From: Eumeta japonica
Taxonomy: Eukaryota > Arthropoda > Insecta > Lepidoptera > Psychidae
Direction of reading: 5' to 3'
NCBI GenBank assembly: GCA_005406025.1
Contig: BGZK01000003.1
Coordinates: 1,674,001 to 1,738,000 of the forward strand
Length of the DNA: 64,000 nt
The notes under the pieces were generated by a model. The model did no database searches. It saw nothing but the letters and a program-made list of their open reading frames with translations, and was not told the origin of the DNA. Positions 23,361 to 34,965 of this stretch are shown one piece after another. Made by a program: the position numbers and the translations under genes. Within the stretch, counting starts at the first letter, position 1. The number at the start of each line of letters is the position of its first letter.

Positions 23361-24164
23361 TATTATATAGATTTGAACATAGAAATTACTTACCGACTTA
23401 AAAAAAATATTTTGTTGACTAAAGTCCATTTTCAATGGCAATTACGTATAATAAAACGAACAATTACTCAATAAAATAATTTTATCGATATCGCGTTTTA
23501 AAAAATTGCCAACGCTATAAGTACACGGGCTGGCGGGGATGTGTTCCTTTCGATACAATCCGGTACCACAGAAAAGAGAAGCAAAACTGTTTTATTACTA
23601 TTAAATAACGTTGTACACTGCTTTTTTAAATCATTAAGATATAAATTTATTACGTAGAGATCAAGTAATGTACACATATAAATGTCGACAGTATGTTCTC
23701 AGACAAAAGGTGTTGAAGCTTTCATCACGAGATGAGATAAAAAATATTTTATTGTAATCTTACATAGATTTTTGATTTAACTATAAAAATAAATCCTTTC
23801 TCGGTTCACACTTCACTTCGTAGTTTACAGGTTATATTCACAGAGGACGGCTTTTAAAACATTGCGTCGAGCTTTTCACCTTGCTAAGTCCTACTAAGTA
23901 CAACGCGCGATCGGTACTCATTCAGTCATATACTCATATTATATTGCGCACGCGCGTGCCGCATACTCACAATTTCTATTCTCTCTTATGTTTTGTCAAC
24001 TGTACTTTAGATTATAAATTCGTGCTCGTACAAGCAATCAATATTTTGTTGTGATTGACTGTAACCGAACGAATGATTAAAAATCGTAATTACAATTTAA
24101 CGAACTTTTAAGGAAAAGAAAATTTTTCTATTAATCATGTTAAAAATAGATGTTTTTTTTGCAG

Positions 24165-24487
24165 ACCCTACAATCGCGACGACAGTAAAGCAGTCCGGTG
24201 GCTTCGATGCACACGCTTTTGAAATAATCCACGCCTATATCGGCGACACCATCGATGTGAGTCTGAAAGGACTTATCCGTGGTGTTACATCCGCACACCA
24301 GATGGAGTGACGATTGATGGCGATAACGTCAAAATATCCGGCGTGCGACTGCATTCCCAATACGAATCGTGCGTTGCCAGAATTACGGTAACCGAAAACA
24401 CGATCGGGCAGTGGACGCTGATGAATAGAAAGTCTCACAATGGTTACGTGTACGAAATGACACGTCCCTTCCAAATTGTAGTAGAAA
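24165..24487 (+). pseudogene. Gene B exon 2: Ig domain D1 with a one-base frameshift
   Basis: Acceptor ttttttttgcag before 24165 and donor GTACGT after 24487. The length is 323 nt, not divisible by three as the phase-1-to-1 pattern needs. The first frame reads GDTIDVSLKG and then drifts to a stop (tga, 24308-24310). From about 24271 the -1 frame gives WCYIRTPDGVTIDG, SQYESCVARITV and IGQWTLMNRK, matching gene A D1. The break lies at aaagg (about 24266-24270), a place where one lost A would explain it. An ATG at 24137 is in frame with the exon start but gives no signal peptide. Confidence 0.8.
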
Positions 24488-27400
24488 GTACGTATCGGAT
24501 AAGTAAGCTATAGTCTCAATCGATTGCAGAGTACTAAAAATGGTTTAGCTTTGTATTGCTACTAAGAAGGCATTCCTAGTTTATAAGATATAGATGTTAG
24601 TCTGTATGAGACATATAACTTTGGATACCGTTTGATCGATTGAGAGCTCAAATCGATAGATTATATACGACGCGTTACTGAAATTGTTTAATAAGTAGTT
24701 TGAGTAATTTTAGATAGGTGGCATTGTACTCTATCACCATAAAAACAATAGCTGATATAATTATAGAACGATTCGTATATGTGTTACTACTTGAAGACAT
24801 AAGAAAGGTTTAGACAGTAGTCTGAATAGTTGTATGAATTTCTATTCTTTTTTTTTTATGTACCAAAAGTGTCACCACGTAACTAAAAGCGTATTTCTGG
24901 ATATAAACTCATAGTCTTACATTTAAATTTAAGCTTTTCTGTTAGTTAAAAGATGAAACTTCATAACTTAGTTCAGTGGTTAACACCTTCGCCTTCAGCG
25001 ACATTCATTTTTACGATTTTTTTATTGAATTATAAAAACAGGAATAACTAGTTAATTAAAATAGATAATTTTGTTCCTATTGCATACTAGTAATACTTAA
25101 ATAAGTTTAATTGATGATAAAATATTCTTAATCTTGATGTAATTAGTAATGAACTTTTTTTCTGTCTTTATAATTTATAAAAATATTGTAAATACAATAA
25201 TTAATAAGTAATTTTTTTCAAGAACTGTATATACATTAAAAATTACAAAATTTTAATAAATACGATGCGGTAGTAAAAATTGCCTCGAAAATTACTCGTC
25301 TTTGGTGAGGGCTTTTAAAATATGATAAATTAACATATTTTCATAAGACATTCGAAAAAGAATGTTGGATAGTTGGACGACACATATATTATCTTTGTAT
25401 TTCTCAGAAAGCACGCCACAAGTTCCACGAGTACTCTATCTGGTAGATCAGTCAGCCGTTAACATGGAAGTGGGTCCAGAGAACGCAGTTTACTGCCGAT
25501 TGGAGAATCCTAACGGGGTGGTATTCTTCGATGGATTTGGGAGATGCAAGCTCAACCTCGACAGAGTGAATGCATTACATAACGGTCAATGGTGGATGAT
25601 GGTGGGTTTGCCAGAAAAAGTGCGTGTCGAAATGTTTCTTTTACAAATTGAGGTTGTTCAAAAAGGTAGACATCTTTTTTAAGTAATAATTGTTTAGTAT
25701 ATTGTGAATTCATTAATTTCAATAATTCAAAAATTTGCTTACCCCTTATATGCAAATTTTTGGATGAACGCTGTGACACTGATTCACATCAGTGTCACAG
25801 CGTGATAAAATTATGAAATAACATTTCTTTAAAATATTTAGATGAAAAACAAATATTTAAAATCTTTGAAGATCACTGCTAAAGTCAAGTTTGTTTGACT
25901 CGAAATTTTACAAGATCCGTTTTTCAAGATACTATCCTCTTGTCAAGTTTAGTAATAATCTCAAAAAAATTAAACCCCTTCTAGATCCAATCGATTAAAT
26001 AAATTCAGTAATAATAAATGAAATAATGAATCATTACATCATTTTGGATATTAATTTTAAAGCTTCTAATAAAGTTTTACAGCTAATCCATATTTTTTTA
26101 GTCTATGCGACATAATGAAACGTCGATGGAAATTCATTGTTAACATATTTGTGTCTTCTGCTAATTGAAATCTAACAAATGCAAGTCATGTTTATTAAAT
26201 TCTAAGAATGACCTCGTGTACAAATGAAAAATAATTGTTAAATTGACAATTATTAAACTTATAAAAAATAACATTATATTCTACGAATATTACAAATATG
26301 AAAGCATGTTTGTTGATTTATTGGTTTGTTCTATTTTTACGTAATTTAATATTAATCACAATATTTAGGGTATCGAAGACCTTTTCATTTCCACTTTCTA
26401 CGACACCAAATTATAGGAGTCGTTTAACTGTTTGTCCAGATATTGTTTATTCTAGCTCATTAATAGTTTATATGTGCAGAGCTCAAGTCTCAAGTACAGA
26501 TGTCAGTAGCGATGTCCAAGGACGACCCCTCCTTAACGGTGTCGTGTTCGGTGGAAACATCGTCAGCTCCGCGAGTCTGCAAGTTCCGCGACCCTCAAGG
26601 GCAAATTCTGATCGCCCAGGAAGGCGTAGGTGAAGGAAGATACACTTTCCAAGGGACTGGAGTGAGGTAGGCACGATTAGTGTGTTATTTACGTCTAAAA
26701 TTAAGACCAGTGTAAATAAATATTTCAAGTAATAGAAGTGATCTATTTTCGGCTGTGAGATGCTTTCTCTCGTTCGAAATAGGAGACACCTGCAGTTGTT
26801 TGTTGCGTATGATGTAACGAAAGAAAGACACTGCGCTCCAAGCGGCACGTGCTTGGAGTAAAGTGTTTTAAGTTGGAGTAAGTGAACGAAGTCGGGCATA
26901 AGTGAACGATGTTACCGACTTCGCTCAATTATGTACCAACCGACGACGTTGTTTATATCTATGTTTTTCTTATCTGACAATATTCGATATTGCATAATTA
27001 TTATGAAGCCACTATTTTTGTTCTTCTGTAAGTTCTTTTGTATATCTTTGAATTATCTTAAAACTAAATAGTTACTTTATTACTTATACTTTTACGAACT
27101 TAATTTGTTGATTAGTTTGATATAGTATACATATGGTGTAAGTTTCCGACAGCGAAATAAAAAGAGAAACATTGATATTTCGTTAATTCTGTATTTAGTT
27201 TAGAGCTAATATTACTAAATACATTGTATAGAGTTAAAAGCTCAGGCGTTTTGTCTGTACATCAGCAGCATTTACAATCGTAGTTTTGAATAAAAATCAG
27301 CTACGTTAGTAGTCAAGAGTGTCGATTTTGGACAATTACCAGGTTCGAAGCTGACTACAGTCGTAATCCTGACCATGTAATTTAAATGTCAACCTATTTC

Positions 27401-30400
27401 GTTACATTTCATACTTTTCGTATCATCGACTTGTGCTTAATAAACTCAGTTTGAAACATTAACACGTATTGTTTTATCGATTGCCCGAAAATCCTGTTAC
27501 ACATAGACATATCCACGTAAAACTTATTGGCCGTATCAAGGATACAGCCGATAAGGGTTTTTATTCATATTAAATCCATGAGTTTATGTATATGCATTGT
27601 TTAACACTACACAGTCTTTTGAATCATGGAATTTTTCTTTGGTTATGTTAGCACGAACGGCACCGACAAGCATGTCATGGACTGCGGTTTGCGCATCTCC
27701 TCGCCGACCACTGACGATCTCGGGATCTGGCGATGCGCCATAGAAACTGAATCGGACGTCTACTATGGTTTCCATCTCGTCATTTGTCCGTGGCTGGTCG
27801 TGAGCGGGTCGTTGCCGCCTTCTGTTGTGACAGGTATTTTGACGCTCTTGAGACTTTTCTTGTGATTGAAAACGTATCAGATATGAATTTGAAACTATAC
27901 ACGGCGTGAAACAAATCGGTGATGTAGTAAAATTTTGCCTCACGTTTCAGAGCCCACACTAGCATCCAGGACAACAGTACTAAGCGCTATGGCGGGAGAT
28001 GATACGCAAATGATGTGCACCATCCCGGCCGGCATCAGATATTGTTATTTTAGATCAAACAATGGGACGGTGTTTACGGTGTTACCCAGTGAGATTCGTT
28101 CCTTATATTTTCTTTTTTCATAGAGTAAGAATGATGATTAGAAATATAGCAGGTCAAGTGCGAGTCGGATTTCTATGCAGCGGGTGTCTGGACTAATAAG
28201 TCTTCACAGTTTTTTACATGCATTATTTTGGATGGATTATACATCTGAGAGAAATTTCAGCGAGAAAATTACGGTCAACGGAGGAATTGCTACCTAATAT
28301 CCACTAATAAAGTTATTAAAGGCAATGCATACTCTCTACTGGGAAATTGTATAAAATGTACAAGTATTTTTCCGTAATACATAAGTTTGAATAACATAAT
28401 GAAGAGTCCCAAATCAAAAAGGAGGTATTTCATATGAAATCGATTATTTATTGCATTTTAAAGGGCCAAATGAACACACGAGCCACTAGAAAGAAGGCGA
28501 TCATTGGCCCCCATGGACACTCGCAACTCCAGAGTAGTAATTAGTGGGTTGATTAATAGAACCGAATATCTGATGGAGGCTCACTCGCCAGTGCGAGCGA
28601 ATAGGATATCTGAGTAGGCCACTGGAACTCTCACTCACCGTGCGAAATGCAACAGCAAAAGCTACACTTCACATCTGTTTTCTGCGAGACTGTAGTATCT
28701 CACCGGTCGACTGGCACCGACTTCAAAGCAACTAGATATTAAATTATTTTAAGGTTTTCGAAAGCGGTTTATATTTTTTTTTTGGAAAATTATTTTGTTT
28801 AACATTTTTTAGTGATTAGATATCTAAATTTCATAATTCATCTAACTTCTACTCAGGGCTTAACATAAATATAAAATATATGTATATTATATTTGTATAT
28901 TAAGTCACCAAACGCTACTTTCTGAGTGCAAATGCTTGAATTCTTGCTAAAAACAAAATCACTATATTATTTGAGGATCTCCCTAAATTCCTCATTCGAA
29001 TAAAAAACAATTTTTTAAATGCGTTTTTTTTAATTGACGGAGTTCTGAGGTAAAGAAACTTGAAAACAAATACAACCGAATTGAGAATTTCTTCTTTTTT
29101 TGAAGTCGATAAAAAATATGTAATCCGATTCTGTTGATAGTCGATAAGCCCAACGGATTATTTAAAATGAGTAGACTAAGTATTCACCTTTCTATTTTCT
29201 TTCGAATTGCAGGTGAATCGAACGCCGGGTTCGATTATGTGGGCAATGGTTTTGAAGCTGGTGAGTGCGGGATCCGTTTGAAGCACATAAGCGTGTCCGA
29301 CTTCGGCCGGTGGACTTGCCACGTGGGTGTCACGGTCGATGGCGTGTTAACCGAACTAAGCACTTTTATCATGGTGTCCGTTCAAGGTAACATAATCGAT
29401 TATGAAATCTACTCGTACACTGGCCTGAATATATTTTTGTCAACTAATACATGTATGTAAGTGAATCAAACTGGAAGTTCTTAGAAAATCTAAAACTGAG
29501 CAAGGTAGCGAGTTATTTTTAATATTTTTGTTTTTTAAAATAGTGTTCCTTATGATCAACACATCGCCGCTTTTGATGGAGTCACTGAAAGACTTTGTCC
29601 TTTCGCACTTAGGGGTCGCTTCGACGGCCTTTTCTTATAGAGTCACTGCTTTCTCGGCATCCTTATACCTCTTACCTCGAAGTTTTTCGTTTATTTTAGA
29701 AAATAAATTAAAATTGTTTGCACATCAACGCACCACCCAAATGAATCTAGAAATTAATCTAGAAATTTGAAGTTTTATAGAGATATTCCTGTTAAAACGT
29801 GGACGAGCACTAAGAAAGGATTTCCGGAAATTCGACTCTTAAGGGGCTGAAAATGGTGAAGTAATATTGCATGAAAAATCGAAACAGTTGAAATTACAGA
29901 TGCCAAATTTAACATTTTACTTACTTATAGAAGTGAAAAAAAAAACATTAATTTGTTTTAATTTATCCTGAAAGGACTACAATAGTGGATGAAACGTCGT
30001 ATTGACAATCGAAACCGCTGAAGCTGTTTATGTCAAAATTTATATTTTAGCTAATCATTACTAATAAAAAATAATGACACTCATCGTTTTGAAAAATAAT
30101 CCTATATGTAGTGAAATAAAGGTAGTTTTAGAGGTAGAAAACAAAACTGGCCAAGAGCATGTCAGACCATATGCTCATTATAGGGTTCCGAAGTCATTAT
30201 TGTAAAGAAATGTAAGTACTACAGATGAAAAAAGCACGTTGTTACACTTTTTCCATGTTTCCCGCAACGAATAGTTATAAGCAATTTAGTCACCTATAAC
30301 TAGAACAACAAGTGTATAAGCAAAAGAGCGTATATTCATGGCACTTAGGTCCTTTTGTAGAGAAGCCGAGTTTTTCGGTAATAACTCAAAACGGTATATC

Positions 30401-33176
30401 CGATCATTTCCAAAATAATTTCCATTTAAAGTATTTATTAAGCATTATCTTCGTCATTTTTTCATATTTTTGGATATAAGTTTAGAAAATAAAGGGACAC
30501 ACGCAATTTCTGTTACTTTTGGAGTGATTATTTCCGAAATTATTCACGTAATGAAAAAAAATTGCTGAAAAACTTTAAAATGTTGTAAAAGATCTGTTGA
30601 AATATATGCCGCACTTTGATCTTTACTGAAAACCAAAATTTCCACTTCTGTTACATATATAGAGTACCCCCACTAGATATAATTATGTTTATTATTTAAC
30701 TACCAAAATAAGTAGTGACTTAAATGAGACACCTACACTTTAAATTTCATCAATATACGTCTTCTAGGTTTTAAATAAAATGCCCGTGACATAGGGATGG
30801 ACTAACGGACGGACATGACGAAAAATGGTTCCGTTTGTGCCATTTTCGCTCGGAATCCTAAAACGAAACCGCTGAAGTTTTTGACAACAAAACTTATGTT
30901 TTGAAAATTCATAAGACATTTTGCAAGAAAGCTTGGAATTCCTAATGAATGGATTTCGACTTAACTCGGTACGGATTTCAAATAGAAATGTGGACAGCAG
31001 GTTGAGAAAAAATTGAAAAAAATAACGGAAGATTATTACTTAAATTTTTCGTTCAAAAGAACTAGAATACTTTAACCGTTTCACTATCTATCGTATTGTA
31101 ATAATACAATATTTTTAACGGTTAGTTTTACAGAGAAGTTTCCGACTAATAGTGATTCATGAGGGAAATTTCAATCAATTTTCCTGTAGGTATTTAGACA
31201 AAGCTCAACAATCATTTCATATTAAATAAATTTGGTGTTTTTTTTCTTTCAGAGCTATTCGTGGCGAATTTATTCAGATCAACTAACGGAGAACTAGGTG
31301 TGTTTGCGATGGTTAACGCTGGCGCTGCGGACTTAGAGTACTGCCGTTTCGTTCGGGGCGACGGCCGCGGTAAGATAATATTGTAGATTTTCGAAGAGAC
31401 TATTAGATCCGTTTAGCGTTTTGACGCGTCTCATGCCTTGCCTAAGGCGTCTATGCAAACTGCTTAAAGGTGACGCCTAAGCGGAAGATAAAAAATATCT
31501 TCTTTTTTGGCGAAAGCGAAGGCGACTTAAACAGTATTAAAGAATTCGATGTCAAAACTGCAAAACACGCAAGCAAAAAATGTGTATTCGTATATCACCT
31601 GTTTTCATTGAATTTGAAATATTTATAACACAGCGATCAAATTCATGCACTTGCGGCAATGTAATAAAATCCAAAAACGAAATACGTAATGTTAGTTTCA
31701 TACGAATCTAGACCTAAAGTAAGCTAGAAACATTTTAAAATTCCTTTTGCAGCCAACCAGGAGCCTACTCCGCTTTCTTCCCTTTCCGTTAAACCGATCA
31801 CCCTACATTAGTTATCCTATTCCTTCCTAAGAGACCGACAACGCACAGTGTCCATGTGCGGCGGTGACCATATACTCCTTGATGACTCGTTCGTTCGTTT
31901 GCTCCTCGATTATGCTATTAAAAAACAAGTTTTAGAAAACAATTATTAACACCGTCAACAATCTTCTAATACAAACCCTTTTCTGAGTTTTCGTTGAGGT
32001 TTATTTATTATTACGCGTTCCAGGATTCACCAACGAAGTGTTGCCATACGGGTACGAGTTCAACGACGTGCTGCATCAGCAGCGGTGCGAACTGCGCATC
32101 CTCCGGCCTACAGCAGTCGACTTCCAGAGCTGGACCGTGGCTGTGAAGATCCGGGGGCAACAGAACGAGCTCCTCGTTAACACTAGAGATTTAATAAATA
32201 CGTGCTCGTCGTCGTGTACGTACAGTTTTATTGATGTCTTGTGTAAAAATAATAATATATAGCACAGTATCGTGATCATAAATTAAACCCTTTGCCTAAC
32301 ACGATGTTTTCGACCAGAAATATAGTCATTTGCAATACAACGCACGAAACTCTGCCGTTATGATTTGCCTGCGATTGATGAAATGCGCAGTAGGGCCTTA
32401 GTAAAAGACCCTAACAGACAGACGGACAAAAAACTGATCTCGTATGTGATCCTTTCGATATACGGAACCTTAAGAATTAAAAATGCTATTACAAAATTAT
32501 ATAGATAAATATTACTGAGACAGCCATAACAAGCTCTTTCATTTGATAGGTCACACGGTACAGTTTGCAAATATTTTATTAAGTTTCTTATTTGCCCATG
32601 TGTGATCCTGTGAGTGTTCTTTTTTTCATTTGGACTTATGGAATTGCTATAGTTATTAGTTCTCATACAGAAGTAGCAGATGTCCTTATTTTGATTTTGT
32701 TGGTAGCCTTTACTGCAAAGTTTGAGAGACATACACCAACCAACTTCGTGCTGTCGATTTAGATGTCTGAGTGCGCGCGCATTTCACATGCAAAAATTTG
32801 CTTTCAATTATATTCCCTATCGCCTAAAAAAAGTATAACTAAAAAACTTTTAAATTAATTTTTTGCATTGTTATGGGTTAGTAAAAAGTCATCCCTTAGG
32901 ATCTCGGTCTCTCTAGCAGGAGTTTTTAACATTGGTTATTTTCACGACATTCCAGATTCCACCTTCTTCGTGATACGCCTGACATTGCTATGCATATGCA
33001 TGGCCCTGCTATGCCTGTCCCTGGGTCTGCTGTTCAGCTCCGAGGAAAAGAGGCGCTGGACGTACGTGCGCATCACGGCCGTCCGCGACAGCGTGCGTCG
33101 GAGCTTCAGTTTCCGCAAACCGCCTCCCGTAGTTCCGCCCGCCGACACCAACGCCACCACATCGCAAGCGGCTTGA
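24165..33176 (+). CDS. Gene B: Ig-like type I membrane protein, five domains, frameshift in the first Ig exon
   Basis: Nine exons: 24165-24487 (frameshifted), 25408-25665, 26480-26666, 27652-27833, 27951-28088, 29213-29386, 31253-31369, 32024-32215, 32956-33176. From exon 4 onward they join in frame for 489 residues. Domain order is D1 (damaged), D3, D4, D5, D6, membrane helix, tail; D2 is absent. No signal-peptide exon was recognised in the 13.7 kb upstream. If exon 2 were skipped, a phase-1 first exon would join exon 4 in frame and give the same layout as gene C. Gene B could therefore be a working four-domain protein, a pseudogene at its 5' end, or intact with an assembly error. Confidence 0.85.
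24488..25407. other. Gene B intron between exons 2 and 4
   Basis: This 920-bp stretch is where a D2 exon would be expected by comparison with gene A. No D2-like coding sequence remains. AT-rich. Confidence 0.55.
25408..25665 (+). CDS. Gene B exon 4: Ig-like domain D3
   Basis: Acceptor atttctcag before 25408 and donor GTAGAC after 25665; 258 nt, phase 1-1. It contains NMEVGPENAVYCRLENPNG, GFGRCKLNL and HNGQWWMMVGLP. It is closely related to gene A exon 4 and gene C exon 4. Confidence 0.92.
25769..25802. repeat. Perfect hairpin, 15-bp arms, 4-nt loop
   Basis: cgctgtgacactgat at 25769-25783 pairs exactly with 25788-25802 around tcac. It lies in the gene B intron after exon 4, so it would be present in the pre-mRNA. 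Confidence 0.85.
26480..26666 (+). CDS. Gene B exon 5: first half of Ig domain D4
   Basis: Acceptor tatgtgcag before 26480 and donor GTAGGC after 26666; 187 nt, phase 1 to phase 2, the same length as in A and C. It contains LTVSCSVETSSAPRVCKFRD and QILIAQEGVGEGRY. The longer open frame from 26298 is a different, unrelated frame. Confidence 0.92.
26667..27651. other. Gene B intron between exons 5 and 6
   Basis: About 1 kb, AT-rich. No repeat family or coding sequence recognised. Confidence 0.4.
27652..27833 (+). CDS. Gene B exon 6: second half of Ig domain D4
   Basis: Acceptor tatgttag before 27652 and donor GTATTT after 27833; 182 nt, phase 2 to 1. It contains HVMDCGLRISSP, DDLGIWRCAIETESD and YGFHLVICPW. 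The acceptor has a weak pyrimidine tract, but it is fixed by alignment with A and C. Confidence 0.9.
27951..28088 (+). CDS. Gene B exon 7: first half of Ig domain D5
   Basis: Acceptor cgtttcag before 27951 and donor GTGAGA after 28088; 138 nt, phase 1-1. It contains TQMMCTIPAGIRYCYFRSNN plus GT. The last base is A rather than the usual G, giving a weaker donor (CCCA/GTGAGA). Confidence 0.9.
28089..29212. other. Gene B intron between exons 7 and 8
   Basis: Holds a reverse scrap of the short lepidopteran repeat near 28490-28540 ('cccatggacactcgcaactc') within other repeat debris. No exon is visible. Confidence 0.45.
29213..29386 (+). CDS. Gene B exon 8: second half of Ig domain D5
   Basis: Acceptor aattgcag before 29213 and donor GTAACA after 29386; 174 nt, phase 1-1. 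It contains FDYVGNGFEAGECGIRLKHI and FGRWTCHVGV, the Fasciclin III-like E and F strands. Confidence 0.92.
29387..31252. other. Gene B intron between exons 8 and 9 (1.9 kb)
   Basis: Repeat debris with recurring phrases such as 'aaatcgaaacagttgaaatt' (29877) and 'caatcgaaaccgctgaagct' (30007), and 'gggttccg' or 'atggttccg' ends. It looks like old transposon sequence. No exon is visible. Confidence 0.4.
31253..31369 (+). CDS. Gene B exon 9: first half of Ig domain D6
   Basis: Acceptor ttctttcag with a long T-rich tract before 31253, donor GTAAGA after 31369; 117 nt, phase 1-1. It begins ELFVANLFRSTNGELG and ends LEYCRFVRGDGRG. Found by homology to A and C. Confidence 0.88.
31755..31935 (+). repeat. 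Lepidopteran short retroposon-like repeat, copy 2
   Basis: 'accgacaacgcacagtgtcc' then 'atgtgcggcggtgacc', 'gatgactcgttcgttcgttt', 'gctcctcgattatgctatta' aligns with 655-830. It sits in the gene B intron before exon 10. Confidence 0.6.
32024..32215 (+). CDS. Gene B exon 10: second half of Ig domain D6
   Basis: Acceptor gttccag before 32024 and donor GTACGT after 32215; 192 nt, phase 1-1. It contains FTNEVLPYGYEFND, QRCELRILRPTAVDFQSW and TVAVKIRGQQNE. The frame stays open past the donor, but alignment with A and C places the end at 32215. Confidence 0.88.
32216..32955. other. Gene B last intron
   Basis: Holds 'gggccttagtaaaagaccct', 'gacagacggacaaaaaactg' and 'acggaaccttaag' (32390-32475), a common dispersed insect repeat end. 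No exon is visible. Confidence 0.4.
32956..33176 (+). CDS. Gene B exon 11: membrane helix, tail and stop
   Basis: Acceptor cattccag before 32956; 221 nt to TGA. The helix FFVIRLTLLCICMALLCLSL again has an Arg near its outer end. The tail is SSEEKRRWTYVRITAVRDSV, RRSFSFRK, a proline stretch, and NATTSQAA at the C-terminus. Confidence 0.93.
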
Positions 33177-33416
33177 GAGCGAAATATATTTTACAATTTT
33201 CACTACATTGTTAATTTTTTTTAATGAAAAGCAATGTGATTTTGTAGCCGATATCGATAAAATATATTATTCCTAAAGCTTAATATGTTTTGTTTATATA
33301 AAGGAAATGTTCTTTATAATTAGTTATAACTAGTTAGTTAACTTGAACCACAACTTCTTGTGGAAAATATGAAGTCGCTATATTAAAAAAAAAATTGAAT
33401 ATGTCTGTGAATTCTT

Positions 33417-33422
33417 AATAAA
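33417..33422 (+). promoter_or_regulatory. Gene B candidate poly(A) signal
   Basis: AATAAA lies 240 nt after the gene B stop. It is the first exact match I see downstream. Confidence 0.45.
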
Positions 33423-34879
33423 GCAAAAGTCAAAAATAAAATACAATTGAAATAAAACCATGTATACTTTTCTATAGCAAGCGCAATTTTCATAAACTAT
33501 TAAGTTTATTAAGATTGACGATAACCTTATTTCAATTGTAAATAAAAAATGTTTAAACACGATTTAGATTTGAGACGTGTACGTAACATGATTCACTTTT
33601 GAAAATAAATGCAGAAAAACTTAAAATGACTAATAACGGAAAAAAAAATACTATTACAAATTGTAAAAAGATTACTATGTACATGCTAAGCAATCTATAA
33701 GGATGTTCTCATGTAATGTTGCTCTTTTCAAAAACGAATAAAGAACGAAATAAATAAGCACACAAGTACAACATACAATTATTAATCGTATTCAAAAGAC
33801 ATGAGATTGGCCACCACCCGACAACAAGGGCCGAGGAAGGATATAAAAATTATCAAGCAATATTATATTACAATAAATTGGTTAACGTTTGAACTTCATG
33901 ATATTCACAATTAAAGTCTAATCTGTCTGTTCAAAGTGCAACAGAATCATGACATAGTCAGGTGATGAAGATAATCACTCTTGTAAAAAAAAGATTAAGG
34001 TATCTGGTTTCGATTATTGAAAAGGGTTTACTAGACCTATATATATATGCTTGGATTACTGTTTTATGTGATGGAACCTCGGCAGGCGGTGCAGGCAGAT
34101 TTGTTTTACGAAAAATGTTACGAGCTAAGGTTCCCTCAGGAATAGAACCATAGTGGTGGCCCAGACGCTTTTCTAATCAAAAAAAAAAATACAAATCTTT
34201 AAAATTAAAAAATAATTGCTCGCCATGACGTTGTTGACAGATGATGCAATCCATGGCGCTTAAAGCTGCCACGGTTAACGGTTTAACGTTTGTGTAAATA
34301 CTTATACCGATGATGATGAAGAATTATAACTCTATAATTGAACGTATCGTCTCAATAGTGATAGAATTCAGATACTCGGTTAGTGTTCACAATTCGGATA
34401 TTTGTCGTAAATTTAAGAGCTTATCAAAAGCGTATTAAGAGCTTATCAAGCTTCCTGAGTTATCATAGTTCAAAAAGTCTTTTATTCAAAATGATGCTAT
34501 CACGTCAACTGTAATTTATATATATTGAAGCTTTCAACTGCTTATTGTGATTTCATTTTGCTTTTATCTGACTTATGTGTGACTCGGAAGAACTTTTAAA
34601 TTATATTTTGAATAAACATATCATCTGATATTGTAGTGTTACATTGATGATTGAACGATAGGTAGAAGTACGACGACGTGTCTGTTATCGGGATGAAAAA
34701 ATAGACAAGCAGATGTTGCCGTGTATCGTCGTGTACAATCCCGTACGACGCAACGTTGACTCCAATTTGGCTAATTGGCACAGCTTTAACGTGCCAATCA
34801 CGCAGTGTGTAGTGGCCATGTAAATCTTTGTACTTACAATACCAATCGACGATGCGACTAATGCGACTTCCAGCAAGGT

Positions 34880-34965
34880 TGCGTTAAACGTTTAACGCTA
34901 CTATGGAGGGGGTATAAAAGCACTGTTACGTTAAACGTTCAACGCTCCTGGGAAGGGGGAATAGA
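34880..34965 (+). repeat. Two 47-bp-spaced palindromic motifs with a TATA-like box
   Basis: 'gcgttaaacgtttaacgct' and 'acgttaaacgttcaacgct' recur 47 bp apart, each followed by a G-rich stretch. Between them lies ggtataaaag. This may be a transposon end or a promoter; neither is proven. Confidence 0.45.

Larger units (their letters stand above)
10453..24164. other. Region between genes A and B (13.7 kb)
   Basis: No supported exon of either Ig gene was found. The stretch holds dispersed repeats (11.6, 15.9, 22.7 and 22.85 kb), a 155-bp tandem duplication, a MITE, a GC-rich retroelement, a mariner copy, hairpins, and the decayed minus-strand promoter/exon block at 21.55-22.03 kb. The first exon of gene B should lie here but could not be recognised. 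Confidence 0.6.

Noticed and set aside
24257..24262. GTGAGT inside gene B exon 2 as a real splice donor avoiding the frameshift
   Set aside because: It would end the exon in phase 0 and throw exon 4 (phase 1) out of frame.
26298..26633. Open frame of 111 codons over gene B exon 5
   Set aside because: It uses a different frame from the conserved Ig half-domain, which fixes the true exon at 26480-26666.
32990..33214. Open frames on both strands over gene B exon 11
   Set aside because: They are shadows of the GC-rich membrane/tail exon, whose frame is fixed by alignment with A and C.
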